Shown piece by piece: positions 27,776-35,437 of a DNA stretch of 64,000 bases (position 1 is its first letter; each line of letters begins with the position of its first letter). The DNA comes from an uncultured Ruminococcus sp. (lineage in GTDB: Bacteria; Bacillota; Clostridia; Lachnospirales; Lachnospiraceae): contig CAMMBV010000003.1 of NCBI GenBank assembly GCA_946494335.1, positions 43,062 through 107,061 of the forward strand, in the 5' to 3' direction. A model generated the notes under the pieces. The model saw nothing but the letters and a program-made list of their open reading frames with translations, had not been told where the DNA came from and did not search any database. Made by a program: the position numbers and the translations under genes.

Positions 27776-28543
27776 ATGGGAGCAGTGGAAGGAATTATTT
27801 TTGACTGGGCAGGAACGACGGTGGATTACGGCAGCTTCGCGCCGGTGCAGGCATTTGTGGAGGTTTTTAAACATTTCGGTATCGAACCTACCATGGAAGA
27901 GGTGAGGAAACCCATGGGAATGCTGAAGATTGATCATATCCGCACCATGCTGAAAATGGAGAGAATAGAAAACTGCTGGAAGGAAAACTATGGACGGACT
28001 CCCTGTGACGATGACGCGAAAGAGCTGTACGGCCATTTTGAGGAAAAGCTGTTTGGCATTTTAAGCCGTTTTGCCACGCCAAAGCCCGGTGTTGTGGATG
28101 TGGTAAGAGCATTGAAAGAGAGAGGTATTGCCGTCGGCTCTACCACAGGCTACACGGAGAAGATGATGGAGATTGTGACGCCGCTGGCCAGGGATATGGG
28201 CTATGCTCCCGATGCTATGGTGACGCCGGATGATGTGGGCGGCATGGGAAGACCGTACCCTTATATGATTTTTAAGAACATGGAGCTTTTAAAGCTTGGG
28301 GATGTCAGAAAAGTAATAAAAGTGGGAGATACCATATCTGATATCAAAGAAGGAAAAAATGCAGGCGTAAGAAGTCTGGGGGTTGTAGTGGGAAGTTCTC
28401 AGATGGGGCTTACACAGGAAGAATATGAAAACCTTTCTCCCCGGGAAGCGCTGGAAAAATGTGAAAAGGTAAGACAGGAATTTCTGGAAGCGGGAGCCGA
28501 TCAGGTGATCATGAATATGGAGGAACTTCTGGAATTAATCTGA
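27776..28543 (+). CDS. phnX: Phosphonoacetaldehyde hydrolase
   Basis: 255 aa. HAD-superfamily enzyme with nucleophile D10 in IIFDWAGTTVDYG and Schiff-base K51 in MGMLKIDHIR, both diagnostic of PhnX (phosphonatase); the HAD motif KVGDTISDIKEGKNAG occurs near 180. It cleaves the C-P bond, releasing phosphate and acetaldehyde. With phnW it allows 2-aminoethylphosphonate to serve as a P or N source. No phosphonate transporter or LysR-type regulator is adjacent. Confidence 0.95.
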   Translation: MGAVEGIIFDWAGTTVDYGSFAPVQAFVEVFKHFGIEPTMEEVRKPMGMLKIDHIRTMLKMERIENCWKENYGRTPCDDDAKELYGHFEEKLFGILSRFATPKPGVVDVVRALKERGIAVGSTTGYTEKMMEIVTPLARDMGYAPDAMVTPDDVGGMGRPYPYMIFKNMELLKLGDVRKVIKVGDTISDIKEGKNAGVRSLGVVVGSSQMGLTQEEYENLSPREALEKCEKVRQEFLEAGADQVIMNMEELLELI

Positions 28544-28546
28544 CAG

Positions 28547-28575
28547 TTTACAAAAGGAAGAAAAGATGATATGAT
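28547..28575 (+). promoter_or_regulatory. Promoter of acidic-tail membrane protein gene
   Basis: TTTACA (28547-28552), 17 bp, TATGAT (28570-28575), immediately after the phnX stop. Confidence 0.6.
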
Positions 28576-28604
28576 AGTCTGAAAAATACAAAGGAAGGTA
28601 GATT

Positions 28605-28961
28605 ATGCGAAACGACAGATTTTCTTATGTGTTGAGGACTATTGCAGGGGCTTATCTGATCTATCTGTCATATAATATCCTGTCATCTGTGGCGAAGGGA
28701 GAAACGGGGAATCACACCGTGCCTGTCACTATTGCGGCGGTAATCTTTATCATACTGGGAGCTGTTCTGGTTGTTTTTGGAGTGCGGGGTATGATCCGGA
28801 TGCAAAAAGAAGGGGAGCAGGAGATAGAGGAAGACGGTGCAGAAACCGAAGTCATAGAGGAAGCAGAAGAGACTGAGGAAGCAGCAGAGGAAGTAAACGC
28901 TGAAACTGCAGAATCGGATTTGCAGGAAGATCAGCCAGAAGAAGAGAAGGAAACGGAATAA
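28605..28961 (+). CDS. Small two-helix membrane protein with Glu-rich tail
   Basis: 118 aa. Two hydrophobic segments, about 8-30 (TIAGAYLIYLSYNILSSV) and 40-63 (VTIAAVIFIILGAVLVVFGV), then a charged tail (70-118) dominated by Glu with Ala/Thr spacing, strongly acidic and probably disordered. GGAAGG lies before the ATG at 28605. I do not recognise the family. It has its own promoter and terminator. Confidence 0.7.
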   Translation: MRNDRFSYVLRTIAGAYLIYLSYNILSSVAKGETGNHTVPVTIAAVIFIILGAVLVVFGVRGMIRMQKEGEQEIEEDGAETEVIEEAEETEEAAEEVNAETAESDLQEDQPEEEKETE

Positions 28962-28964
28962 AAA

Positions 28965-29005
28965 AATCAGAGCCATCGGGATTGACCCGGTGGCTCCAGT
29001 TTTCT
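28965..29005. terminator. Bidirectional terminator between convergent genes
   Basis: An 11-bp stem, GAGCCATCGGG (28970-28980) with CCCGGTGGCTC (28986-28996), one G-T pair, has T runs on both outer sides, serving the acidic-tail gene and reverse-strand iolB. Confidence 0.82.
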
Positions 29006-29010
29006 TCTGC

Positions 29011-29817
29011 TTATTTTAATGTATCCAGACTCTCGCCGTCCCAGATTTTTGCATTGGGATCCAGCATCCACGCATGTGTTTCGTCGTCAATACGTGTTTT
29101 CTCCCAGGGATTTCCGGGAAGATGACGGATACCCCAGGTGTAGCACAGAGCATATCCCGGGCATGCAACCATGGGATGGGGCTTCTCTGTGATAACGGCA
29201 AGACCGTTGTGACCGATTTCCACTACTTCACCATTTACCCAGCCTGCGCCGTAACCCTGCGGTTTGTCAAAACGGAAGAAGTATACTTCCGGCTGCGGAT
29301 GCCAGTGAGGCGGATAGCTTGACCACTTACCGGGCAGATTGACAACTTCGCCCAGAACCATGTTGGAATATGGAGCATTCTCATAGTCGAAGCAGGTTCT
29401 TACATTTCTTCTTGTGGTTCCCTGCAGTTCATCCACACCGCGCGCCCATGTGTCAGTATCTTCCGGCATATACATTTTAGCATCGAATTTACGGTCGTTT
29501 GTAGTTTTCTGAACGTAGAATACGCTGCTGTCATGTGCTGTGATCGTACAGCTGTCGCCGGCACACAGATGCAGGCAGTAGGGGTTATAATCAAAGGGGT
29601 TGGGACGATCCATCTCAACAGTCTGTCCGCCAAATTCTACTTTGGCTTTTCCCTCAAACATAATCCATGCCATTTCTTTTTCTGTTTCATTGAAAGAATA
29701 GGTATCTCCCGCTTCCATTATCAGGAGTCCCACATCCATCATGGCTTTAACGCCTTCACCTTCGTTCATGTTCAAATATTCATTGTAACCACGAACAGGA
29801 TCTTTTGCAACATACAT
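29011..29817 (-). CDS. iolB: 5-deoxy-glucuronate isomerase (IolB), isolated copy
   Basis: 268 aa, bicupin of the IolB family. The metal-binding HWHPQPEVYFF and the later EKPHPMVACPGYALCYTW segments are diagnostic. It isomerises 5-deoxy-glucuronate to 5-dehydro-2-deoxygluconate in myo-inositol breakdown. The start at 29817 follows GGGAGG. It is separated from other inositol genes by about 29 kb; a divergent paralogue sits with iolC at 59.7 kb. This copy looks the more canonical of the two by eye. It has its own promoter, with VanZ-like upstream in the same direction. Confidence 0.88.
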   Translation of the reverse strand: MYVAKDPVRGYNEYLNMNEGEGVKAMMDVGLLIMEAGDTYSFNETEKEMAWIMFEGKAKVEFGGQTVEMDRPNPFDYNPYCLHLCAGDSCTITAHDSSVFYVQKTTNDRKFDAKMYMPEDTDTWARGVDELQGTTRRNVRTCFDYENAPYSNMVLGEVVNLPGKWSSYPPHWHPQPEVYFFRFDKPQGYGAGWVNGEVVEIGHNGLAVITEKPHPMVACPGYALCYTWGIRHLPGNPWEKTRIDDETHAWMLDPNAKIWDGESLDTLK

Positions 29818-29860
29818 CGCATTTACCTCCCTTAATATGTATTTTTTAAATACTATCTAT

Positions 29861-29889
29861 ATTCTGACAGATAATTAACGGAACGTCAA
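29861..29889 (-). promoter_or_regulatory. Candidate iolB promoter
   Basis: Reverse strand TTGACG (29889-29884), 17 bp, CAGAAT (29866-29861). A small inverted repeat, GTATTT-TTT-AAATAC (29839-29853), lies just downstream and could be an operator. Confidence 0.45.
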
Positions 29890-29903
29890 GTGAAAAAGCA
29901 GAT

Positions 29904-30425
29904 TTACCGCCGCTTTCGGCGCCGCTTTTTTTTGCTGCCGCCGCTGCCCAAAAGTGCGGTGAAACATACGATGCGGACCAGCATGATGCCGAAAAAGGCG
30001 CCGACGCAGTCGATGGCCACGTCCCGTTTGGAGGGACCTCTGCCTGCCACCATGGACTGGTGATATTCATCGGTGCAGGCAAATCCGAAACAGATAAAGC
30101 CAGCCACCAAAAGCAGAGGAAAGCCACGCAGGCCGTATACATAAAAGGGAAAGGAAATGGCGATGGCCAGCAGAAAGTATTCGGTCATGTGCGCCAGTTT
30201 ACGCACAGGTCCGTGGATTCTGTCTATATAGTAGTCTACGCCCATTTCCGAGATATCTTTATCCAAAATCTCGGCGCCTATGGTGACAATCTGATAGCTG
30301 ACTTTGTAGCTTAATTCGCTGGACACTTCCCCGCTCTGGGCGGAAAAGGAAAATATCATATACATCAGAAGCAGCGCAGGAAGAAAAGAAAGCGGCTTCA
30401 AAAGAAATATTATCAAACGTTTCAT
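29904..30425 (-). CDS. VanZ-like family membrane protein
   Basis: 173 aa from ATG 30425, preceded by AAAGGAG. About four membrane helices; the family motif is visible in RKLAHMTEYFLLAIAISF and in CTDEYHQSMVAGRGPSKRDVAIDCVGAFFG. The VanZ-like family is named after a teicoplanin-resistance accessory protein, but most members have unknown function. The C-terminus is very basic (KKKRRRKRR). Divergent from thyA with closely spaced promoters. Confidence 0.88.
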   Translation of the reverse strand: MKRLIIFLLKPLSFLPALLLMYMIFSFSAQSGEVSSELSYKVSYQIVTIGAEILDKDISEMGVDYYIDRIHGPVRKLAHMTEYFLLAIAISFPFYVYGLRGFPLLLVAGFICFGFACTDEYHQSMVAGRGPSKRDVAIDCVGAFFGIMLVRIVCFTALLGSGGSKKKRRRKRR

Positions 30426-30453
30426 GATCAGATCTCCTTTCCGTATGCCGCCT

Positions 30454-30482
30454 ACTATAGCACGATTGGGCGGTGATGTCAA
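30454..30482 (-). promoter_or_regulatory. Promoter of the VanZ-like gene
   Basis: Reverse strand TTGACA (30482-30477), 17 bp, TATAGT (30459-30454). Confidence 0.8.
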
Positions 30483-30505
30483 AAGCGTTTTCGCCCTGCT
30501 TTGGC

Positions 30506-30534
30506 TTGAATTCAAAGGCACGGTATATTATAAT
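30506..30534 (+). promoter_or_regulatory. Promoter of the thyA-folA operon
   Basis: TTGAAT (30506-30511), 17 bp, TATAAT (30529-30534), 40 bp before thyA. Confidence 0.8.
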
Positions 30535-30574
30535 GATACCAGATTTGAATAGCTATGGTGAAAGGACAAAAAAG

Positions 30575-31423
30575 ATGAGTTTAGCAGATAAACTGTTTAT
30601 TGATATGTGCAGCGATATCATAGAAAACGGCTGCAGCACACAGGGAGAGAAGGTGCGGCCTGTCTGGGAGGACGGGACGTCAGCCTACACCATAAAAAAA
30701 TTCGGTGTGGTAAACCGGTATGATCTTTCCGAAGAGTTTCCGGCCATTACACTAAGAAAGACGGCGTTAAAAAGCGCTTTTGACGAAATCCTGTGGATCT
30801 GGCAGAAAAAGTCCAATAACATCAAAGATCTGGGTTCTCATATCTGGGACAGTTGGGCCGATGAGGACGGATCCATCGGAAAGGCTTACGGATATCAGCT
30901 GGGAGTGAAGCATCAGTATAAAGAGGGAATGATGGATCAGGTGGATCGGGTTCTTTATGATCTAAAGGAAAATCCCTACAGCAGAAGGATCATGACAAAT
31001 ATATATGTCCATCAGGATCTCCATGAGATGAATCTTTATCCCTGCGCCTATTCCATGACCTTCAACGTGACGCAGGAAAAAGAGGGTGATGGCCTGGTGC
31101 TGAACGGGGTGCTGAACCAGCGCTCGCAGGACGTGCTTGCGGCCAATAACTGGAACGTCTGCCAGTATGCCCTTCTGCTTATGATGTTTGCTCAGGTAAG
31201 CGGGATGAAAGCGGGACAGCTGCTCCATGTGATTGCGGACGCTCATATTTACGACCGGCACATTCCCATCGTAAAGGAGCTGATCAGCCGCCCGGTCTAT
31301 GATGCACCGAAAGTCTGGCTGAATCCAAAAGTGAAGGATTTTTATCAGTTTACCGTTGACGATCTCCATGTGGAGAATTATGTGACGGGTCCGCAGATTA
31401 AAAATATACCCATTGCAGTATAA
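30575..31423 (+). CDS. thyA: Thymidylate synthase
   Basis: 282 aa. The nucleophile is C157 in NLYPCAYSMTF; LNQRSQDVLAANNWNVCQYALL carries the folate and dUMP contacts, and HIYDRHIPIVKEL is the conserved late motif. It methylates dUMP to dTMP using 5,10-methylene-THF, producing dihydrofolate. The ATG at 30575 follows AAAGGAC. folA, which regenerates THF, comes next, a functional pair. Length and insert pattern are slightly larger than E. coli ThyA (264 aa). Confidence 0.96.
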   Translation: MSLADKLFIDMCSDIIENGCSTQGEKVRPVWEDGTSAYTIKKFGVVNRYDLSEEFPAITLRKTALKSAFDEILWIWQKKSNNIKDLGSHIWDSWADEDGSIGKAYGYQLGVKHQYKEGMMDQVDRVLYDLKENPYSRRIMTNIYVHQDLHEMNLYPCAYSMTFNVTQEKEGDGLVLNGVLNQRSQDVLAANNWNVCQYALLLMMFAQVSGMKAGQLLHVIADAHIYDRHIPIVKELISRPVYDAPKVWLNPKVKDFYQFTVDDLHVENYVTGPQIKNIPIAV

Positions 31424-31443
31424 GGCAGAAAGGAATACACCGT

Positions 31444-31935
31444 ATGAATATGATATTGTCGGCAGACAGGAACTGGGGAATCGGATGCAACAATAAACTT
31501 CTCGTTTCCATACCTTCGGATATGAAATTTTTCCGAACAGAAACCACAGGAAAAGTGGTGGTGATGGGCAGAAAGACGCTGGAAAGTTTTCCGGGAGGAA
31601 TGCCGTTTAAGAATCGTACCAATATTGTGCTGACCAGGGATCCTGGATATGATGCCAAAGGAGCTCTGGTGGTTCATTCCATGGAGGAGCTGCTGGAAGA
31701 GTTGAAAAAGTATAAGGATGAAGATATTTACGTGATAGGCGGCGGAGCCGTCTATGAGATGATGCTCCCCTTCTGTGATACGATTCATGTGACAAAAATA
31801 GATTTTGCTTACGAGGCGGATACCTTTTTCCCAAATCTGGACGAAATGCCGGAGTGGGAGATCACGGCGTCCAGTGAGGAGCAGACTTATTTTGATCTGG
31901 AATATACATTTTTGAAATATGAGAGAAGAAAATGA
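31444..31935 (+). CDS. folA: Dihydrofolate reductase
   Basis: 163 aa. N-terminal MILSADRNWGIGCNNKLLVSIPSDMKFF, with the NADPH/folate loop, VVMGRKTLESFPGG, and DIYVIGGGAVYEMMLP are classic DHFR motifs. It reduces dihydrofolate to THF, recycling what ThyA makes. AAAGGAA precedes the ATG. The stop overlaps the next start (ATGA), so it is coupled to the xpaC-like gene. Confidence 0.95.
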   Translation: MNMILSADRNWGIGCNNKLLVSIPSDMKFFRTETTGKVVVMGRKTLESFPGGMPFKNRTNIVLTRDPGYDAKGALVVHSMEELLEELKKYKDEDIYVIGGGAVYEMMLPFCDTIHVTKIDFAYEADTFFPNLDEMPEWEITASSEEQTYFDLEYTFLKYERRK

Positions 31936-33170
31936 AAAATAATGAATGGTATGATCTGGGAGAACAGATAAAAGATATGGTGCAGTCGGCTGTTGACTCT
32001 CAGGATTTTCGCAAATTAAATCAGACCGTGTCGGGGACCATCAACAAAGCAGTGGGCCAGGCAGTGGACGGCGTGAAAAAGGGCGTGGAGAAAGCCAGCG
32101 AAATCTATGAGAGTCAAAGCGCACGCTACTATGAAAAGTATCCCAACAAAGAGATCAAAGGAAACTTTAAAAACGCCAATTACAGCAGTCAGCTTCGCCA
32201 AAAGAAGTCCTGGGACAGCGCTCTTTTCGCCCCCAAAGGCAGCGGGGCGGGCATAGTGATGGCAGTCCTCGGATTCGTGATTGGAGGCGTATTTGGAATT
32301 GCAGCCTTTGCCACTATTCTGACAGGAATTCTCACCTCCATGAGCACCCTGCTGGCATCCGGAACATTTCTGGCTGTTCTTTTTCTGGCCGGCATGATCC
32401 TGGGCGGAAAAGGTGTTTCACTGTGGAGCCGGGTAAAACGCTTTAAACGCTATGTCAAAATACTGGACGGCAGGGAATTCTGTCAGGTCAGTGAATTGTG
32501 TTCCGCTTCCGGGAAATCTCCTTCCGGGGTGGCGAAAGATCTGAAAGGGATGATTGACAGAGGAATGTTTCTTCAGGGCCATCTGGATGAACAAAAAACC
32601 TGTCTTATGGTAACGCAGAATGCGTATCAGCAGTATCTCGCTGCGGTAAATGAGCAGAAGAAACGCCAGGCGGAAGAAAAAGAACGGGAAAAGAGGATGA
32701 ATGATCCGGCCTGGAGTGAAGAATGCAGAGCGATCCTTAAGGAAGGCAGCGAGTATATCCGTCACATCCACCAGGCCAACGATGCCATACCGGATCCGGT
32801 TATGTCAGAAAAACTGGCCAGACTGGAACTGATCATGACAAAAATTTTCCGTCAGGTGGAAAGAGATCCGGACATGGCGTCGGATCTGCACAAATTTATG
32901 AATTATTATCTTCCCACCACCACGAAGCTGGTGGACGCATGGCAGGAACTGACGGATCAGCCGGTGGCGGGGGAAAATATCGCAGGCACGAAAAAAGAAA
33001 TTGAGGATACGCTGGATACCATCAATACTGCATTTGAAAAGCTTCTGGACCGGTTTTTCCAGGATACCGCCTGGGATATCTCCACGGATATTACGGTGAT
33101 GAAAACCATGCTGGCTCAGGAAGGGCTGGTGGAAGACAATATGAAAATACCGAAACCAACGAAAGGATAG
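31932..33170 (+). CDS. XpaC-like membrane protein
   Basis: 412 aa. An N-terminal helical region predicted to be amphipathic (about 10-60) is followed by two membrane helices (about 108-132 and 137-157), then a cytosolic region with a winged-helix-like segment (CQVSELCSASGKSPSGVAKDL) and a C-terminal helical part (260-410) of the XpaC/5-bromo-4-chloroindolyl phosphate hydrolysis type. XpaC and TelA commonly occur side by side, as here (telA starts 2 bases later), and are linked to envelope stress tolerance in Firmicutes. Biochemical role unknown. Confidence 0.8.
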   Translation: MKNNEWYDLGEQIKDMVQSAVDSQDFRKLNQTVSGTINKAVGQAVDGVKKGVEKASEIYESQSARYYEKYPNKEIKGNFKNANYSSQLRQKKSWDSALFAPKGSGAGIVMAVLGFVIGGVFGIAAFATILTGILTSMSTLLASGTFLAVLFLAGMILGGKGVSLWSRVKRFKRYVKILDGREFCQVSELCSASGKSPSGVAKDLKGMIDRGMFLQGHLDEQKTCLMVTQNAYQQYLAAVNEQKKRQAEEKEREKRMNDPAWSEECRAILKEGSEYIRHIHQANDAIPDPVMSEKLARLELIMTKIFRQVERDPDMASDLHKFMNYYLPTTTKLVDAWQELTDQPVAGENIAGTKKEIEDTLDTINTAFEKLLDRFFQDTAWDISTDITVMKTMLAQEGLVEDNMKIPKPTKG

Positions 33171-33172
33171 GA

Positions 33173-34315
33173 ATGGCCATGAGTGAAGAATTAAAGAAAG
33201 CCGCAGTAACGCCGACTCTGACCTTTGGGGTAGTGGAAGAACCCCAATTGCCCCAGGAGCCAAAGCAGCCAGAGGAAAAGACGCTGGAGGAAAACATACT
33301 TTCAGACGAAGAAAAGCAGATGGTGGAAGAATTTGTAAAGCAGATTGATCTGCACAATTCGGGAGCCATTTTGCAGTATGGAGCCGCTACCCAGAAGAAA
33401 ATGGCAGATTTCTCAGCCGACACGCTGGAAAATGTAAAGACGAAGGATCTGGGTGAAGTGGGGGATATGCTTACGGATGTGGTTACCCAGCTTAAAAACT
33501 TTGATGTGGAAGAAGAAGAGAAGGGACTTTTTGGATTTTTCAAAAAAACTTCCAACAAGCTCAACGTCATGAAGACGAAATATGAAAAGGCGGAGGTTAA
33601 TGTCAACAAAATCTGTGAAGCATTGGAGCAGCACCAGATTCAGCTGATGAAGGACATTGCCGTTCTGGATAAAATGTATGAGATCAATCTTGCCTATTAT
33701 AAAGAGCTGACCATGTATATCCTGGCCGGAAAGAAAAAACTGGCCCAGGTACAGAATCAGGAGCTGCCCGCGTTAGTGGAACGGGCCCGGACAAGCGGCT
33801 TGCCGGAGGACGCCCAGGCAGCGCGGGATATGGAGAATCTCTGTGAGAGATTTGAAAAAAAGATACACGATCTGGAACTTACCAGGATGATTTCTGTGCA
33901 GACGGCGCCCCAGCTTCGTCTCGTTCAGGGCAGCGACACGGTGATGGTGGAAAAGATTCAGTCCACCATTGTCAATACCATACCGCTGTGGAAAAGCCAG
34001 ATGGTGATTGCACTGGGAGTGGCTCATTCCACCCAGGCGTCCAGGGCCCAGCAGGAAGTGACTGATATGACCAATGAGCTGCTCAAAAGAAATGCGGCTA
34101 ATCTAAAGACGGCCACACTGGAAAGCGCCAGAGCGGCGGAGCGGGGCATTGTGGATATGGAAACGCTGAAGCAGACCAATGAATCGCTGATATCCACATT
34201 GGATGAGGTGATGAAAATACAGACGGAAGGACGTGCAAAACGTCAGGCAGCTGAGGCGGAGCTTCAAAATATGGAAGAACAGCTGAAAAACAAGCTGTTG
34301 GAAATTCGCAAATAA
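33173..34315 (+). CDS. telA: TelA-family toxic anion resistance protein
   Basis: 380 aa, almost wholly helical, soluble. Recognised by DNSGA-like QIDLHNSGAILQYGAATQKKMADFS, the mid segment GLFGFFKKTSNKLNVMKTKYEK, and the QTAPQLRLVQGSDTVMVEKIQ stretch. Originally linked to tellurite resistance; in Firmicutes it is tied to cell-envelope stress, including lantibiotics. A second ATG at 33179 is equally well placed for the ribosome site. Probably acts with the XpaC-like membrane protein encoded just upstream. Confidence 0.9.
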   Translation: MAMSEELKKAAVTPTLTFGVVEEPQLPQEPKQPEEKTLEENILSDEEKQMVEEFVKQIDLHNSGAILQYGAATQKKMADFSADTLENVKTKDLGEVGDMLTDVVTQLKNFDVEEEEKGLFGFFKKTSNKLNVMKTKYEKAEVNVNKICEALEQHQIQLMKDIAVLDKMYEINLAYYKELTMYILAGKKKLAQVQNQELPALVERARTSGLPEDAQAARDMENLCERFEKKIHDLELTRMISVQTAPQLRLVQGSDTVMVEKIQSTIVNTIPLWKSQMVIALGVAHSTQASRAQQEVTDMTNELLKRNAANLKTATLESARAAERGIVDMETLKQTNESLISTLDEVMKIQTEGRAKRQAAEAELQNMEEQLKNKLLEIRK

Positions 34316-34320
34316 AAGGG

Positions 34321-34350
34321 AGGGGATGCCGCGGGAAACGGCATCCCCTT
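34321..34350 (+). other. Strong hairpin between telA and ispG
   Basis: GGGGATGCCG and CGGCATCCCC form a 10-bp perfect stem with a 7-nt loop, but only TT follows. It may attenuate rather than terminate, leaving ispG-polC partly dependent on upstream transcription. No good promoter was seen in the remaining 28 bp. Confidence 0.6.
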
Positions 34351-34378
34351 GTGAAGTGATGGGGAAAAGGAGAAGGAA

Positions 34379-35437
34379 ATGGACAGGCGAAAAACGAAAA
34401 TCGTACAAATTGGAAACCGTTTTATCGGCGGCGGCAATACGATCCTGATTCAGTCGATGACCAATACAAAAACGGAGGACGTAAAAAGCACAGTAGCTCA
34501 GATACAGGCGCTGACGGCGGCGGGCTGTGAGATCATCCGCTGTGCCGTACCCACCATGGAGGCTGCCAAAGCGCTGAGAGAAATTAAAAAGGAAATTACC
34601 ATTCCCCTTGTGGCGGATATTCATTTTGACCATAAACTGGCCATTGCCGCCATCGAAAACGGAGCGGACAAGATACGGATTAATCCGGGAAATATCGGAG
34701 GAAAAGAAAAAATCAAAGCGGTGGCGGACGCGGCGAAAGAGCGGGGAATCCCCATCCGGGTAGGCGTCAACAGCGGTTCCCTGGAAAAAGAACTGGTGGA
34801 AAAATATCAGGGCGTGACGGCCCAGGGACTGGTGGAGAGCGCTCTTGACAAGGTGCATATCGTTGAAGAGCAAGGATATGACAACCTGGTTATCAGTATC
34901 AAGTCCTCCGATGTGATGATGTGCGCAAAAGCTCACGAGATTATCTCGCGGAAAACAGCTTATCCCCTCCACGTGGGCATCACCGAGGCCGGCACTTTAT
35001 ACTCCGGAAATATCAAATCTGCAGTGGGACTGGCGGTGATTCTTTATCAGGGCATCGGGGACACCATAAGAGTTTCTCTTACAGGAGATCCACTGGAAGA
35101 GGTGAAGTCAGCGAAACTTATTTTGAAAACACTGGGCTTAAGAAAAGGCGGCGTGGAGGTGGTTTCCTGCCCCACCTGCGGACGGACACAGATTGATCTG
35201 ATTGGTCTGGCCAATGAAGTGGAAAATATGGTGCAGGATATTCCCCTTGACATCAAGGTTGCTGTCATGGGCTGTGTGGTCAACGGACCGGGAGAGGCAA
35301 AAGAAGCTGACCTTGGAATCGCAGGCGGAAAGCAGGAGGGCCTGCTGATTAAAAAAGGCGAAATTATCAGGAAGGTTCCGGAGGCAGAGCTTTTGCAGGC
35401 GCTGCGCCAGGAGCTGGAAAACTGGAAGGATGCGTAA
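34379..35437 (+). CDS. ispG: 4-hydroxy-3-methylbut-2-en-1-yl diphosphate synthase (GcpE)
   Basis: 352 aa, the two-domain bacterial form. The N-terminal TIM barrel starts IGGGNTILIQSMTNTKT; the C-terminal [4Fe-4S] domain has C264 and C267 (SCPTCGRTQ) and C299 (VMGCVVNGPGE). It catalyses the penultimate MEP-pathway step, converting MEcPP to HMBPP. AAGGAG precedes the ATG. Its stop overlaps the polC start by one base. Confidence 0.97.
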   Translation: MDRRKTKIVQIGNRFIGGGNTILIQSMTNTKTEDVKSTVAQIQALTAAGCEIIRCAVPTMEAAKALREIKKEITIPLVADIHFDHKLAIAAIENGADKIRINPGNIGGKEKIKAVADAAKERGIPIRVGVNSGSLEKELVEKYQGVTAQGLVESALDKVHIVEEQGYDNLVISIKSSDVMMCAKAHEIISRKTAYPLHVGITEAGTLYSGNIKSAVGLAVILYQGIGDTIRVSLTGDPLEEVKSAKLILKTLGLRKGGVEVVSCPTCGRTQIDLIGLANEVENMVQDIPLDIKVAVMGCVVNGPGEAKEADLGIAGGKQEGLLIKKGEIIRKVPEAELLQALRQELENWKDA